A stretch of DNA of 16,035 nt, taken from Thermoanaerobacterales bacterium. Lineage in GTDB: Bacteria; Bacillota; Thermosediminibacteria; Thermosediminibacterales; Tepidanaerobacteraceae. The DNA lies in assembly GCA_012839145.1 (NCBI GenBank), contig DUNY01000483.1:1-16035 (forward strand). Reading direction: 5' to 3'. Shown here piece after piece: positions 8,875-14,510 of this stretch. Every line of letters begins with the position of its first letter. Within the stretch, counting starts at the first letter, position 1. The position numbers and the translations under genes were made by a program. Below the pieces are notes generated by a model. It saw only the letters and a list, made by a program, of their open reading frames with translations. It did no database searches and was not told where the DNA came from.

Positions 8875-9570
8875 CTACATAAGACCTTTTTCTTTAAGGC
8901 TGATAAAAGAGTTGTCACCTATAATTACATGATCCAGAACATTTATGCCAAGAATTTTACCGGCTTCAACCAACTTTGAAGTCACTTCTATATCTTCTTT
9001 ACTTGGTGTCGGGTCACCACTTGGATGATTATGAACTAATATGATGGACGCACTGCTTCTTCTGATAGCCGGTTTGAAGACCTCCCGAGGATGAACTATG
9101 GAAGAGTTAAGGCTTCCTATGGATATATCTTCAATGGAAATAACGTGATTTTTTATATTCAGTAAAATTGTTTTAAAATGCTCTCTTTCTAAAAATCTCA
9201 TTTCTTCCATTAGAAGGTCTTTCACATCCAAAGGAGTTGTTATGGTAACTTGTTGACCTCTATTATAGGCTGATATTCTCCTGCCTAATTCAACCGCTGC
9301 CTTTAATTGAACCGCCTTGGCAGTCCCGATTCCTTTTATCTTTGAAAGTTCCTCCACACTGGAGTCAACCACATAGGCTAGTCCGCTCTTTCCTCCGTCA
9401 CCTTTTAGTATCCGCTGGGCCAGAACGATTGCTGACTCTGACCGCGTCCCGGTTCTTATCAAGACGGCCAGAAGCTCGGCATCGCTTAAAACCTGGGCAC
9501 CATGTCGCTGTAAACGTTCCCGTGGACGTTCTTCCAGCGGTAGATCTTTTATCAAGATGTCTTTTGCCAA
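8875..9570 (-). CDS. radC: RadC/UPF0758 family JAMM-domain protein
   Basis: The protein has 231 residues with a helix-hairpin-helix-like segment (SKIKGIGTAKAVQLKAA, about 76-92) and a C-terminal JAMM/MPN metalloprotease-like domain. The metal-binding set is visible: E130, H180, H182 and D193 within HNHPSGDPTPSKED. The old link to DNA repair is doubtful and the true reaction of the family is not established. The start is TTG, with AGGGGG 9 nt upstream. The gene lies 18 nt after maf and about 54 nt before mreB, a neighbourhood that is very common in Clostridia and Bacilli. Confidence 0.92.
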   Translation of the reverse strand: MAKDILIKDLPLEERPRERLQRHGAQVLSDAELLAVLIRTGTRSESAIVLAQRILKGDGGKSGLAYVVDSSVEELSKIKGIGTAKAVQLKAAVELGRRISAYNRGQQVTITTPLDVKDLLMEEMRFLEREHFKTILLNIKNHVISIEDISIGSLNSSIVHPREVFKPAIRRSSASIILVHNHPSGDPTPSKEDIEVTSKLVEAGKILGINVLDHVIIGDNSFISLKEKGLM

Positions 9571-9588
9571 CAGTTGAAGCCCCCTATT

Positions 9589-10167
9589 TTAGAGTATTTT
9601 CATGTCAAATTTCGCAAGCATTAAATTTAACTTAAACAATGGCAATCCAACTATATTATAATAATCACCCTCGATTTTCTCAACAAGTAATGCACCTTTT
9701 CCTTGAATTGCATAAGCTCCTGCTTTATCCATTGGTTCCCGAGTTTCTATATAGTTTTGTATCTCAAGACTGCTAAGATTTTTGAATTTTACCCGGCTCT
9801 CCTCAAATTCATTTAAATAGTGTTTTGAGGCTGCATCTATTAGTGATAATCCCGTAAACACCCTATGCCAACGGCCGCTCAATCGGATTAACATTTCTTT
9901 TGCTTCCTGTAATGTGGAAGGTTTGCCCAAAATTTCACTATCTAATACCACTATAGTGTCAGCACCGATGACTAGTCCTTGTTCGTGTTTATTCGCAACG
10001 GTTATGGCTTTTTGAAAAGCCATATCAGCTACCAAAGGACCAAAATCCATTTCACCTTTGATATTCTCATCAAGGAAACTTGGTTCCACAGAGAATTTAA
10101 GTCCTATCTTAGTCAAAAGTTGCTGCCTTCGAGGAGAAGCAGAAGCCAAAATTATATTATCATACAT
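9589..10167 (-). CDS. maf: Maf-family nucleoside triphosphate pyrophosphatase
   Basis: This 192-residue protein begins with the family signature ILASASPRRQQLL (residues 6-18). It continues with a conserved GADTIVVLD segment at about 68-76 and the substrate-pocket region EPMDKAGAYAIQGKGA near 143-158. Maf proteins hydrolyse non-canonical or excess nucleotides (dTTP/UTP type) to monophosphates. They were first described as septum-formation inhibitors, which fits the division gene neighbourhood. ATG follows GAGGG with about 8-nt spacing. DUF4321 ends 14 nt upstream and radC starts 18 nt downstream, so the three look co-transcribed. Confidence 0.94.
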   Translation of the reverse strand: MYDNIILASASPRRQQLLTKIGLKFSVEPSFLDENIKGEMDFGPLVADMAFQKAITVANKHEQGLVIGADTIVVLDSEILGKPSTLQEAKEMLIRLSGRWHRVFTGLSLIDAASKHYLNEFEESRVKFKNLSSLEIQNYIETREPMDKAGAYAIQGKGALLVEKIEGDYYNIVGLPLFKLNLMLAKFDMKIL

Positions 10168-10181
10168 AACTCAGACCCTCA

Positions 10182-10430
10182 CTACATTCTCTGATACAAA
10201 AGAATGGCTATAATAAGTCCTAAAACAGCCGCTAAATTTAAACTCACATTAAAACCGAAGGTGATGTTTATAATGCCTAAATCCAGCTTGGTTGTGGATA
10301 AACCTATACTCCTGCCCTGATTTATTATCGGTGCAAAGCTGCCTAAAACCTGGCCTAAAACGCCTCCAATAACCAAACCCACTATTAGTATTATAACCAA
10401 TATAACTGGACTACGATAATTTCGTTTCAT
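10182..10430 (-). CDS. DUF4321 family small membrane protein
   Basis: This is an 82-residue protein with two hydrophobic segments, at about 8-32 and 58-80. Between them lies a short polar loop (INQGRSIGLSTTKLDLG), and glycines such as GGVLGQVLG recur. Its size, order and position just before maf match the DUF4321 family of Firmicutes, whose function is unknown. It overlaps the end of the upstream Gx-transporter gene by 20 bp, which suggests translational coupling. Confidence 0.8.
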   Translation of the reverse strand: MKRNYRSPVILVIILIVGLVIGGVLGQVLGSFAPIINQGRSIGLSTTKLDLGIINITFGFNVSLNLAAVLGLIIAILLYQRM

Positions 10431-10965
10431 GATTTATTTTTTCCTCCCCTAAAAAACCTATTTTTATAAGGGTTGTAGAAAGATTTTGGTTTACAAAATT
10501 AGCCACTAAGCCAGTGAACAAGCCGGTAAAAAGGCCTATCACCATCAGAAAAGGCAGATAAATATAAAGGCCGAAAGTAGAAAGGGTAAGACTTGCCACA
10601 GTCACTTGAGTGAAGTTATGGGTGACTCCGCCTAAAATACTTATGCCTGCTAGGCTGAATATGTTTTTAAAGTAACTATAAGCAAACGCCATAATTAGGG
10701 TGCTTAAAATCGCTCCAGACAGACTGTAAAGCAAGCTTGAAAAGGACCCTGCTAATAATGCTCCAATAATACATCGCAGTATACTGACGATAAGCCCTTC
10801 TTTTAAACCATAAATAACTACTGCCAGAAGGGATATAATGTTGGCTAGACCAAGCTTGGCTCCCGGTACAGGAAAGGGTATAGGTATCATATTTTCAATA
10901 ATGTGCAGCCCAATGCCGAAAGCTACAAGAAGTGAAAGAAATATCATTTTACGGTGCTTTTGCAA
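10411..10965 (-). CDS. Gx transporter family membrane protein (annotated elsewhere as heptaprenyl diphosphate synthase component I; EetB-like)
   Basis: The protein has 184 residues and about five membrane segments. The family opening pattern is clear: IGLHIIENMIPIPFPVPGAKLG at about residues 18-39, followed by LANIISLLAVVIYG. The start is TTG, with AAAGGA about 9-11 nt upstream; an ATG six codons later is an alternative. The name heptaprenyl diphosphate synthase component I is misleading, because the family is a membrane protein resembling small-molecule transporters. From memory, the same family with a NusG-II partner forms EetB/EetA of the Listeria flavin-based electron-transfer locus. The NusG-II gene lies directly upstream here. 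No NADH dehydrogenase or ApbE gene is in the window, so that role is only suggested. Confidence 0.8.
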   Translation of the reverse strand: MQKHRKMIFLSLLVAFGIGLHIIENMIPIPFPVPGAKLGLANIISLLAVVIYGLKEGLIVSILRCIIGALLAGSFSSLLYSLSGAILSTLIMAFAYSYFKNIFSLAGISILGGVTHNFTQVTVASLTLSTFGLYIYLPFLMVIGLFTGLFTGLVANFVNQNLSTTLIKIGFLGEEKINHETKLS

Positions 10966-10995
10966 CTCAATTCATCCTTTAGCAAAGAATCCTTT

Positions 10996-11382
10996 TTAAA
11001 AACTTACTGCATCTACATCATCTTTGGCCGATTTGTCACTTTCAATTTTTATGACAATCCTATTGGGAAGACATACGATCATTTGCCCCGAGCGACTTAT
11101 AAAGCCCTGTCTTACACAATCTTCGTCAGGACAATCTGCGTATAACATCCGAACCTTGTTCCCGTTAATTTCCACTATGTTTTCACCATGGGCTGTCGGA
11201 ACTGTCAATTTTAGATTTGGGCCGTCTTCCCCTAAAGAAACCTTTTGATAAATTCTCCCATCAGCCTCGATTAAAACATAGGTTTTACCATCGGCAAAAC
11301 CATAAACCTGGAAGCCTGTGAATATTAATAAGGCTGCCAGTAATATAGAAACAATTAATATTTTGTCACCTTTTGTAATCAT
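10996..11382 (-). CDS. Membrane-anchored NusG domain II protein (EetA-like)
   Basis: The protein has 128 residues, one N-terminal membrane helix at about 8-28, and an extracytoplasmic beta-rich domain. The NusG-II family signature is seen as NKVRMLYADCPDEDCVRQGF at about 75-94, then SGQMIVCLPNRIVIKI, with three cysteines that may form a disulfide or bind a ligand. It is not a transcription factor despite the family name. ATG follows AGTAGGG with about 6 nt spacing. It is the first gene of the long operon that runs through maf to mrdA, 30 nt ahead of the Gx-transporter gene. Confidence 0.85.
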   Translation of the reverse strand: MITKGDKILIVSILLAALLIFTGFQVYGFADGKTYVLIEADGRIYQKVSLGEDGPNLKLTVPTAHGENIVEINGNKVRMLYADCPDEDCVRQGFISRSGQMIVCLPNRIVIKIESDKSAKDDVDAVSF

Positions 11383-11412
11383 GTCAATCCCTACTCACCT
11401 GAATCTACAACT

Positions 11413-11441
11413 AGTGTAACATTTTATTCCATTCAAAACAA
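11413..11441 (-). promoter_or_regulatory. Probable sigma-A type promoter for the NusG-II-to-mrdA operon
   Basis: On the minus strand, TTGTTT (11436-11441), a 17-nt spacer and TACACT (11413-11418) preceded by TGT (extended -10) lie about 30 nt before the NusG-II start codon. The box is placed just downstream of a terminator-like hairpin, as expected for the start of a new transcript. Confidence 0.55.
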
Positions 11442-11458
11442 GTGGAAAAATTGGCTAT

Positions 11459-11514
11459 AAAAGAGCTTCAGAGCCGAATCAAATCCTGCCGAAAAAAAGG
11501 ATTTAACCGACTCT
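11459..11514 (-). terminator. Terminator-like imperfect hairpin after the CopZ-like / small basic protein genes
   Basis: On the minus strand, AGAGTCGGTTAAATCC pairs with GGATTTGATTCGGCTCT around a T-rich 12-nt loop, with one bulge and a few wobbles. GAAGCTCTTTT follows. The T run is short and displaced by about 7 nt, so termination may be partial. Confidence 0.5.
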
Positions 11515-11531
11515 TTGGCATAAATAAAAAA

Positions 11532-11708
11532 TCAATCTTTTGAATCTTTTTTTGCGCGAATCTCTTCTAAGATTCTGGCTAATACTTTTTCTTTCCTGCT
11601 TAAATGGGGAACATAGTTTTCTCCTCCTCTAAAAAACCCCTTTAAAACAACCGAGTTTTCACTTCCACCCTTCTTTTTTTGAGATCGGAGATTTTTGTGT
11701 TTCTTCAT
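11532..11708 (-). CDS. Small basic hypothetical protein
   Basis: This 58-residue frame starts at ATG 11708, with AGGGTGAAAGG just upstream; a GTG four codons earlier is possible. It is rich in lysine and arginine, with an N-terminal cluster (MKKHKNLRSQKKKGG) and a C-terminal predicted helix (SRKEKVLARILEEIRAKKDSKD), and has no membrane segment. I do not recognise a family. It begins about 25 nt after the CopZ-like gene on the same strand and ends before a terminator-like hairpin, which supports it as a real second gene of that transcript. It could still be a chance frame. Confidence 0.4.
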   Translation of the reverse strand: MKKHKNLRSQKKKGGSENSVVLKGFFRGGENYVPHLSRKEKVLARILEEIRAKKDSKD

Positions 11709-11732
11709 GATGCCTTTCACCCTGGTTTATTC

Positions 11733-11972
11733 TTAGTCTTCTACATCATAACCCGCGTCTTTTACCGCCTGTATTATATCGTCAAGATTAGCTTCATATG
11801 GTTTATAAGATATCTCTACTTTTCCCGCCTTCACATTTACTTCAACTCTGGAAACCCCCGGCAAAACACCTATAGATCTTTCCACAGCTTCTTTACAATG
11901 GCCGCAGGACATGCCTGAAACTTTCAAGGTAATATCAGATCTAACAGAACCTGGATCACAACATTTCGGCAA
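11733..11972 (-). CDS. Heavy-metal-associated domain protein, CopZ-like copper chaperone
   Basis: This protein of about 79 residues carries the HMA fold with the metal-binding loop GMSCGHC. The strands and helices are in ferredoxin-like order (ITLKVSG, KEAVERSIGVLPGV, VEVNVKAGKVEISY, LDDIIQAVKDAGYDVE). Such domains bind Cu(I) and deliver it to a P-type ATPase. None is seen nearby, and mercury or other soft metals are possible. I prefer the TTG at 11972, because AAAGGAGGTG lies 6-8 nt ahead of it; a GTG at 11981 sits inside that site. An extra N-terminal stretch MPKCCDPG carries a second cysteine pair that is not part of the standard 68-70 residue CopZ. Confidence 0.85.
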   Translation of the reverse strand: MPKCCDPGSVRSDITLKVSGMSCGHCKEAVERSIGVLPGVSRVEVNVKAGKVEISYKPYEANLDDIIQAVKDAGYDVED

Positions 11973-12051
11973 TCCAAGCACCTCCTTTTGAATGATAACA
12001 CTCTAAGACTTAATATTTCCCACCATCAATTTTAAATACTTATTCAAATTT

Positions 12052-12150
12052 GCATAAACAGTATTTGATTCCGATGTGAAAAATTACTCCGGTGAAGATG
12101 ATGGCACCACTTCTACACTGAAATCGTAGTTTATATTTAACACTACACTA
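12052..12150. repeat. Short foldback sequence related to the 13589-13929 element
   Basis: This stretch upstream of the sigma gene shares the exact 14-mer ACTCCGGTGAAGAT with the right arm of the downstream element, where it lies on the opposite strand. It also shares the spaced pair ATGTGAAA / GTGAAGAT, preceded by GATTC, with the left arm. Its second half (CTTCTACACTGAA..CGTAGTTTA) resembles the plus-strand right arm (CTTTCAACACTGAA..CAGTGGTTTA). It therefore looks like both outer arms joined without the GC-rich core. A single 14-mer match could be chance in a window this size, so the case rests on the ordered flanking matches. Confidence 0.5.
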
Positions 12151-12186
12151 AACTTGTTTTTAATTGTATACTAATATTGTATGTGA

Positions 12187-12213
12187 TGGAACTATTTTGA
12201 AATAGCTTGCGTC
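12187..12213 (+). promoter_or_regulatory. ECF-type autoregulatory promoter of the sigma factor gene
   Basis: TGGAAC (12187-12192), a 17-nt spacer and CGTC (12210-12213) match the common ECF promoter pattern (GGAAC / CGTC). The start codon is 27 nt after the CGTC, leaving a short leader with GAAAGGG as ribosome binding site. It implies that the sigma factor drives its own operon. Confidence 0.65.
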
Positions 12214-12240
12214 ATTTCTTTTGAAAGGGTTTTACGGAAA

Positions 12241-12822
12241 ATGAAACTTTTCAACATGGTAGAACGGTCAAAAAATAAAGACAGTAAGGCTTTCCAAGTA
12301 TTATTCGAGTTGTTTTACGAGGATGTATACAAAACCTCTTATTTTATAACACGGGACCCTTCCCTTGCCGAAGATGCGACTCAGGAAGCTTTTTGTAAAG
12401 CTTTTCAAAAGCTTGATACTTTGAAGGAATCCAAAAAATTTGGTGCCTGGGTCAAGTCGATTGCAGCCCGCTCCGCTGTTGATATTATTCGCAGGAGGCA
12501 ACATTTTACCATGGTGGAGGACATTGCAGGATTTTCCCCAGATGATTATTTATATAATATGGCTCAAACATTACCGGAAAACGAAGTAGTAAAACGTGAA
12601 CTTCAATCTCGCATAAAACAATCAATTTATTCATTGAATCCTATCCACCGACAGGTAATAGTCATGAAATACTATTTGAGCCTCAATACCCGAGAAATTG
12701 CCGACACCCTTAATTTACCCATAGGTACTGTTAAATCTAGGTTATACAGGGCCCTCAAACAATTAGAAATCTCCCTGCAACCTGAAAACAACTCTATCGG
12801 TGAGGAGGGAAGCTTACAATGA
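12241..12822 (+). CDS. ECF (extracytoplasmic function) RNA polymerase sigma factor
   Basis: The protein has 193 residues with only sigma region 2 (about 18-88, including SLAEDATQEAFCKAF) and region 4 (about 123-175). The region 4 helix-turn-helix is NTREIADTLNLPIGTVKSRL. This two-domain layout without regions 1 and 3 defines the ECF class. It binds core RNA polymerase and directs it to stress-specific promoters, and is normally held inactive by a membrane anti-sigma factor. The next gene overlaps its stop (ATGA) and encodes such a membrane protein. An ECF-like promoter just upstream points to positive autoregulation. The inducing signal cannot be read from the sequence. Confidence 0.93.
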   Translation: MKLFNMVERSKNKDSKAFQVLFELFYEDVYKTSYFITRDPSLAEDATQEAFCKAFQKLDTLKESKKFGAWVKSIAARSAVDIIRRRQHFTMVEDIAGFSPDDYLYNMAQTLPENEVVKRELQSRIKQSIYSLNPIHRQVIVMKYYLSLNTREIADTLNLPIGTVKSRLYRALKQLEISLQPENNSIGEEGSLQ

Positions 12823-13589
12823 AACCTGATAATATGACATTGGAGCGTTTGATACAAGAAGCTTTAAAAGAAGAATCAGAAAACATGTATATCCCTCCAT
12901 CTCAGCAGATATGGCAAAAAATACTTTCAGACCGTCAAACGGCAAAAGCTATGGGCAAGCTCTGTTATCAAAAATTGTATACCGCCGGGGCTATTGCTTG
13001 TATGATTGTTGTAGTTTCATTTGTTGGGCTTTTTATGTCCAATCAGTCGGCGATTGCTGTAAATAACAGAATCGTAAAAATTGTTGTGGGTTTTTTTACA
13101 TCACCGGAAACAACCGGTGTTGTCAGTGTCTCAATGAGTAGCAATCCATCCCCTACCCCGGATATGCCGCCCCCACCGCCGGATTGGCCGCTGGACACCG
13201 GGGAGAAAGTAGTAACTTTAGAGCAGGCCCACTTAGAAGCATCTTTTGATTTTTTAATTCCTTCATTTTTACCTCGAAATATGAGCCTAGACATTATCAC
13301 GGTTTTAGACGGATTTAGAGTCAATCAATACTATCGCTCTGATAATAATAGGCTTATAATCGAACAGCGTCATTTCACCGGAGGTTTTGCCTCAAGTCAT
13401 CACTTTGCTTCTTCTAAAGTAAAAAAAGTTCATATAAACGGTGCTGAAGCAACACTGATAACCCAACAAAATCCTTATACCGGTCAGGCCCAAATTCATA
13501 TTTTATGGTGTCTGGATAATATCAGCTTCAGTATTCAAACAGACCTGGGAGAAAGAGATGCACTTAAGGTAGCTCGATCATTAAAGTGA
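12819..13589 (+). CDS. Putative membrane anti-sigma factor / DUF4367 protein
   Basis: The 256-residue protein has a cytoplasmic N-terminal part (1-50), one membrane helix at about 53-73, and a proline-rich linker (SNPSPTPDMPPPPPDWP, about 108-124). An extracytoplasmic C-terminal domain resembles DUF4367 (FLIPSFLPRNM at about 145-155, ending LKVARSLK). The 4-bp overlap with the ECF sigma gene means coupled translation, and the topology fits a sensor that binds the sigma factor inside and a signal outside. The anti-sigma role is inferred from context. I see no clear zinc-binding HXXXCXXC motif. The stop codon TGA takes its last base from the first base of the adjoining foldback element. Confidence 0.8.
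   Translation: MKPDNMTLERLIQEALKEESENMYIPPSQQIWQKILSDRQTAKAMGKLCYQKLYTAGAIACMIVVVSFVGLFMSNQSAIAVNNRIVKIVVGFFTSPETTGVVSVSMSSNPSPTPDMPPPPPDWPLDTGEKVVTLEQAHLEASFDFLIPSFLPRNMSLDIITVLDGFRVNQYYRSDNNRLIIEQRHFTGGFASSHHFASSKVKKVHINGAEATLITQQNPYTGQAQIHILWCLDNISFSIQTDLGERDALKVARSLK
13577..13588. repeat. Left 12-bp direct repeat flanking the foldback element
   Basis: ATCATTAAAGTG is identical to 13930-13941. This copy covers the last codons of the anti-sigma gene. It may be a target-site duplication. Confidence 0.6.
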
Positions 13590-13929
13590 AAAAGGAGCTA
13601 CCGCACTTTAAACCAGAGATTCGGTATGTGAAATCTTCTGATGTGAAGATTACGGCAATCTATCTCTTTTAAGCAAGACCGTTGTTTATTCTAATACTTG
13701 GTCGGTAAAAGACCGCCCCTGCAAGGGACAACCATAGCAGGGTACTACAAACGGGAACACTCGGCAGGATGCCGAATATGCGCATCCCTGCGTAGTTCAG
13801 GACCATATAGGGAACGGTTTTTGACCGTTCCCTATAACAGGTCTTACTTTTAGGAGAGATATCGTATCTTCACCGGAGTTACTTTCAACACTGAAGCCAG
13901 TGGTTTAACGTTGTGCAATAGCGCCTTTT
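13589..13929. mobile_element. Putative MITE-like foldback element (non-coding, 341 bp)
   Basis: The gene-free stretch between the convergent anti-sigma and Asp23 genes has ends that are inverted copies. The left end reads AAAAAGGAGCTACCGCAC then TTTAAACCA. The right end on the minus strand reads AAAAGGCGCTATTGCAC then TTAAACCA. The similarity continues inwards through TTC.GT.T.TGAAA, GTGAAGAT(T)ACG and AT.TCTCT to AAGACC, giving arms of about 92 and 90 nt (13589-13680 and 13840-13929). Exact 12-bp direct repeats lie just outside both ends. There is no open reading frame of note, so any transposase would act in trans. The core is distinctly richer in GC (about 56% over 13698-13804). I do not recognise the family. 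Confidence 0.65.
13675..13845 (+). ncRNA. Candidate structured RNA or DNA core inside the foldback element
   Basis: AAGACC (13675-13680) pairs with GGTCTT (13840-13845) and closes a set of nested hairpins: TGGTC/GACCA (13699-13703 with 13801-13805), CGGT/ACCG (13703-13706 with 13712-13715), CCCTGC/GCAGGG (13717-13722 with 13737-13742), ACTAC/GTAGT (13744-13748 with 13792-13796), TCGGCA/TGCCGA (13761-13766 with 13770-13775), and a perfect 13-bp hairpin (13806-13836). GCAGGG could instead pair with a second CCCTGC at 13786-13791. Strand is uncertain, because stems read equally well on both. It matches no riboswitch or RNA family I know, and no promoter is seen. Confidence 0.4.
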
Positions 13930-13941
13930 ATCATTAAAGTG
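13930..13941. repeat. Right 12-bp direct repeat flanking the foldback element
   Basis: This second copy of ATCATTAAAGTG lies directly after the Asp23 gene stop codon (minus strand). Confidence 0.6.
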
Positions 13942-14334
13942 TTATTCAGGTGTTTCTTCCGGTTGTTCTTCTTCGAGTTCTTCAAGTTTTATAATTCTTT
14001 CTATGACTAGATCGACTTTTTCCACTGTGTAACCCGTAAGGGTCTCCACTTCGCTGATAATCTTTTCCCTGACTTTTTCTGCCACTTCAGGAATCTTTAC
14101 CCCATATACCACGGTAACTTTAACTTCAAAGGATACAGTCCCCGCTGATTCTTCAAATTCCGTCGGGTCAGTCTTCTTTACCGTTATCTGAGGCGCGAAA
14201 CGGTCGACAAACATCCTGGTAAAGCCTGCAAGGCCTCCCTTTCGCTCCTGCTTGTAGACTTCCTCGACTTTGCGCATAGCTTCTTTGGCTATCTCAATAA
14301 AAACCGAATCATTTATAAAGGTTTTGCCACCCAT
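13942..14334 (-). CDS. Asp23/Gls24 family envelope stress response protein
   Basis: The protein has 130 residues. It opens with INDSVFIEIAKEAMRKVEEV and carries the Asp23 strand-helix core VSFEVKVTVVYGVKIPEVAEKVREKIISEVETLTGYTVEKVDLVIERI. An acidic tail (EELEEEQPEETPE) follows. Asp23/Gls24 proteins are abundant, often membrane-tethered proteins linked to alkaline or envelope stress in Gram-positives. Their molecular action is not settled. ATG follows AAAGGAGG with 8-nt spacing. The gene stands alone, divergent from the aldolase gene and convergent with the ECF operon, whose envelope-stress theme it shares. Regulation by that sigma factor is unproven. Confidence 0.85.
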   Translation of the reverse strand: MGGKTFINDSVFIEIAKEAMRKVEEVYKQERKGGLAGFTRMFVDRFAPQITVKKTDPTEFEESAGTVSFEVKVTVVYGVKIPEVAEKVREKIISEVETLTGYTVEKVDLVIERIIKLEELEEEQPEETPE

Positions 14335-14380
14335 TGAATAAACCTCCTTTAGAGTTATAAGATTAACGTCTAAATAATAT

Positions 14381-14393
14381 ATTCGTTGCGAAT
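14381..14393. promoter_or_regulatory. Small palindrome in the divergent asp23 / aldolase promoter region
   Basis: ATTCG-TTG-CGAAT is a perfect 5-bp inverted repeat, about 50 bp upstream of the Asp23 start codon and about 40 bp before the aldolase -35 box. It could be a repressor operator, but one short palindrome is weak evidence. Confidence 0.25.
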
Positions 14394-14432
14394 TGGAAAT
14401 AACCTGCTTATATTTGTTCTTTTAAAAGATTT

Positions 14433-14462
14433 TTGACAAAAAGGATTTTTTCTCTTTATATA
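14433..14462 (+). promoter_or_regulatory. Sigma-A type promoter of the threonine aldolase gene
   Basis: A perfect -35 box TTGACA (14433-14438) is followed after 18 nt by TATATA (14457-14462). TTATAT at 17 nt is an alternative -10. The start codon is 48 nt further on, preceded by GAGGTGA. Confidence 0.75.
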
Positions 14463-14510
14463 GAATGTATACTTTTATATTACCAATTTTAGACACGAGG
14501 TGACACATTT

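Noticed and set aside
11992..11997. Extended -10 box (TGTTATCAT, minus strand) for the CopZ-like gene
   Set aside because: It lies only about 20 nt from the start codon, so the transcript would begin inside or next to the ribosome binding site, and no -35 box is seen.
12153..12172. TTGTTT...TATACT as a vegetative promoter of the sigma gene
   Set aside because: The spacing between the two boxes is about 7 nt, far too short; the ECF-type boxes downstream fit better.
13568..13611. H-type pseudoknot from the interleaved 8-bp repeats
   Set aside because: The linker between the third and fourth arms is one base (13603), too short to span an 8-bp stem; alternative hairpins are more likely.
13806..13836. 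Strong 13-bp hairpin as a Rho-independent terminator for the ECF operon or the Asp23 gene
   Set aside because: Neither strand has a T run after the stem, so it is better read as part of the structured core.
13590..13845. Known riboswitch, 6S RNA, SRP RNA, tmRNA or RNase P RNA in the gene-free stretch
   Set aside because: None of the conserved core motifs of these families could be found on either strand, and the position between convergent 3' ends is wrong for a riboswitch.
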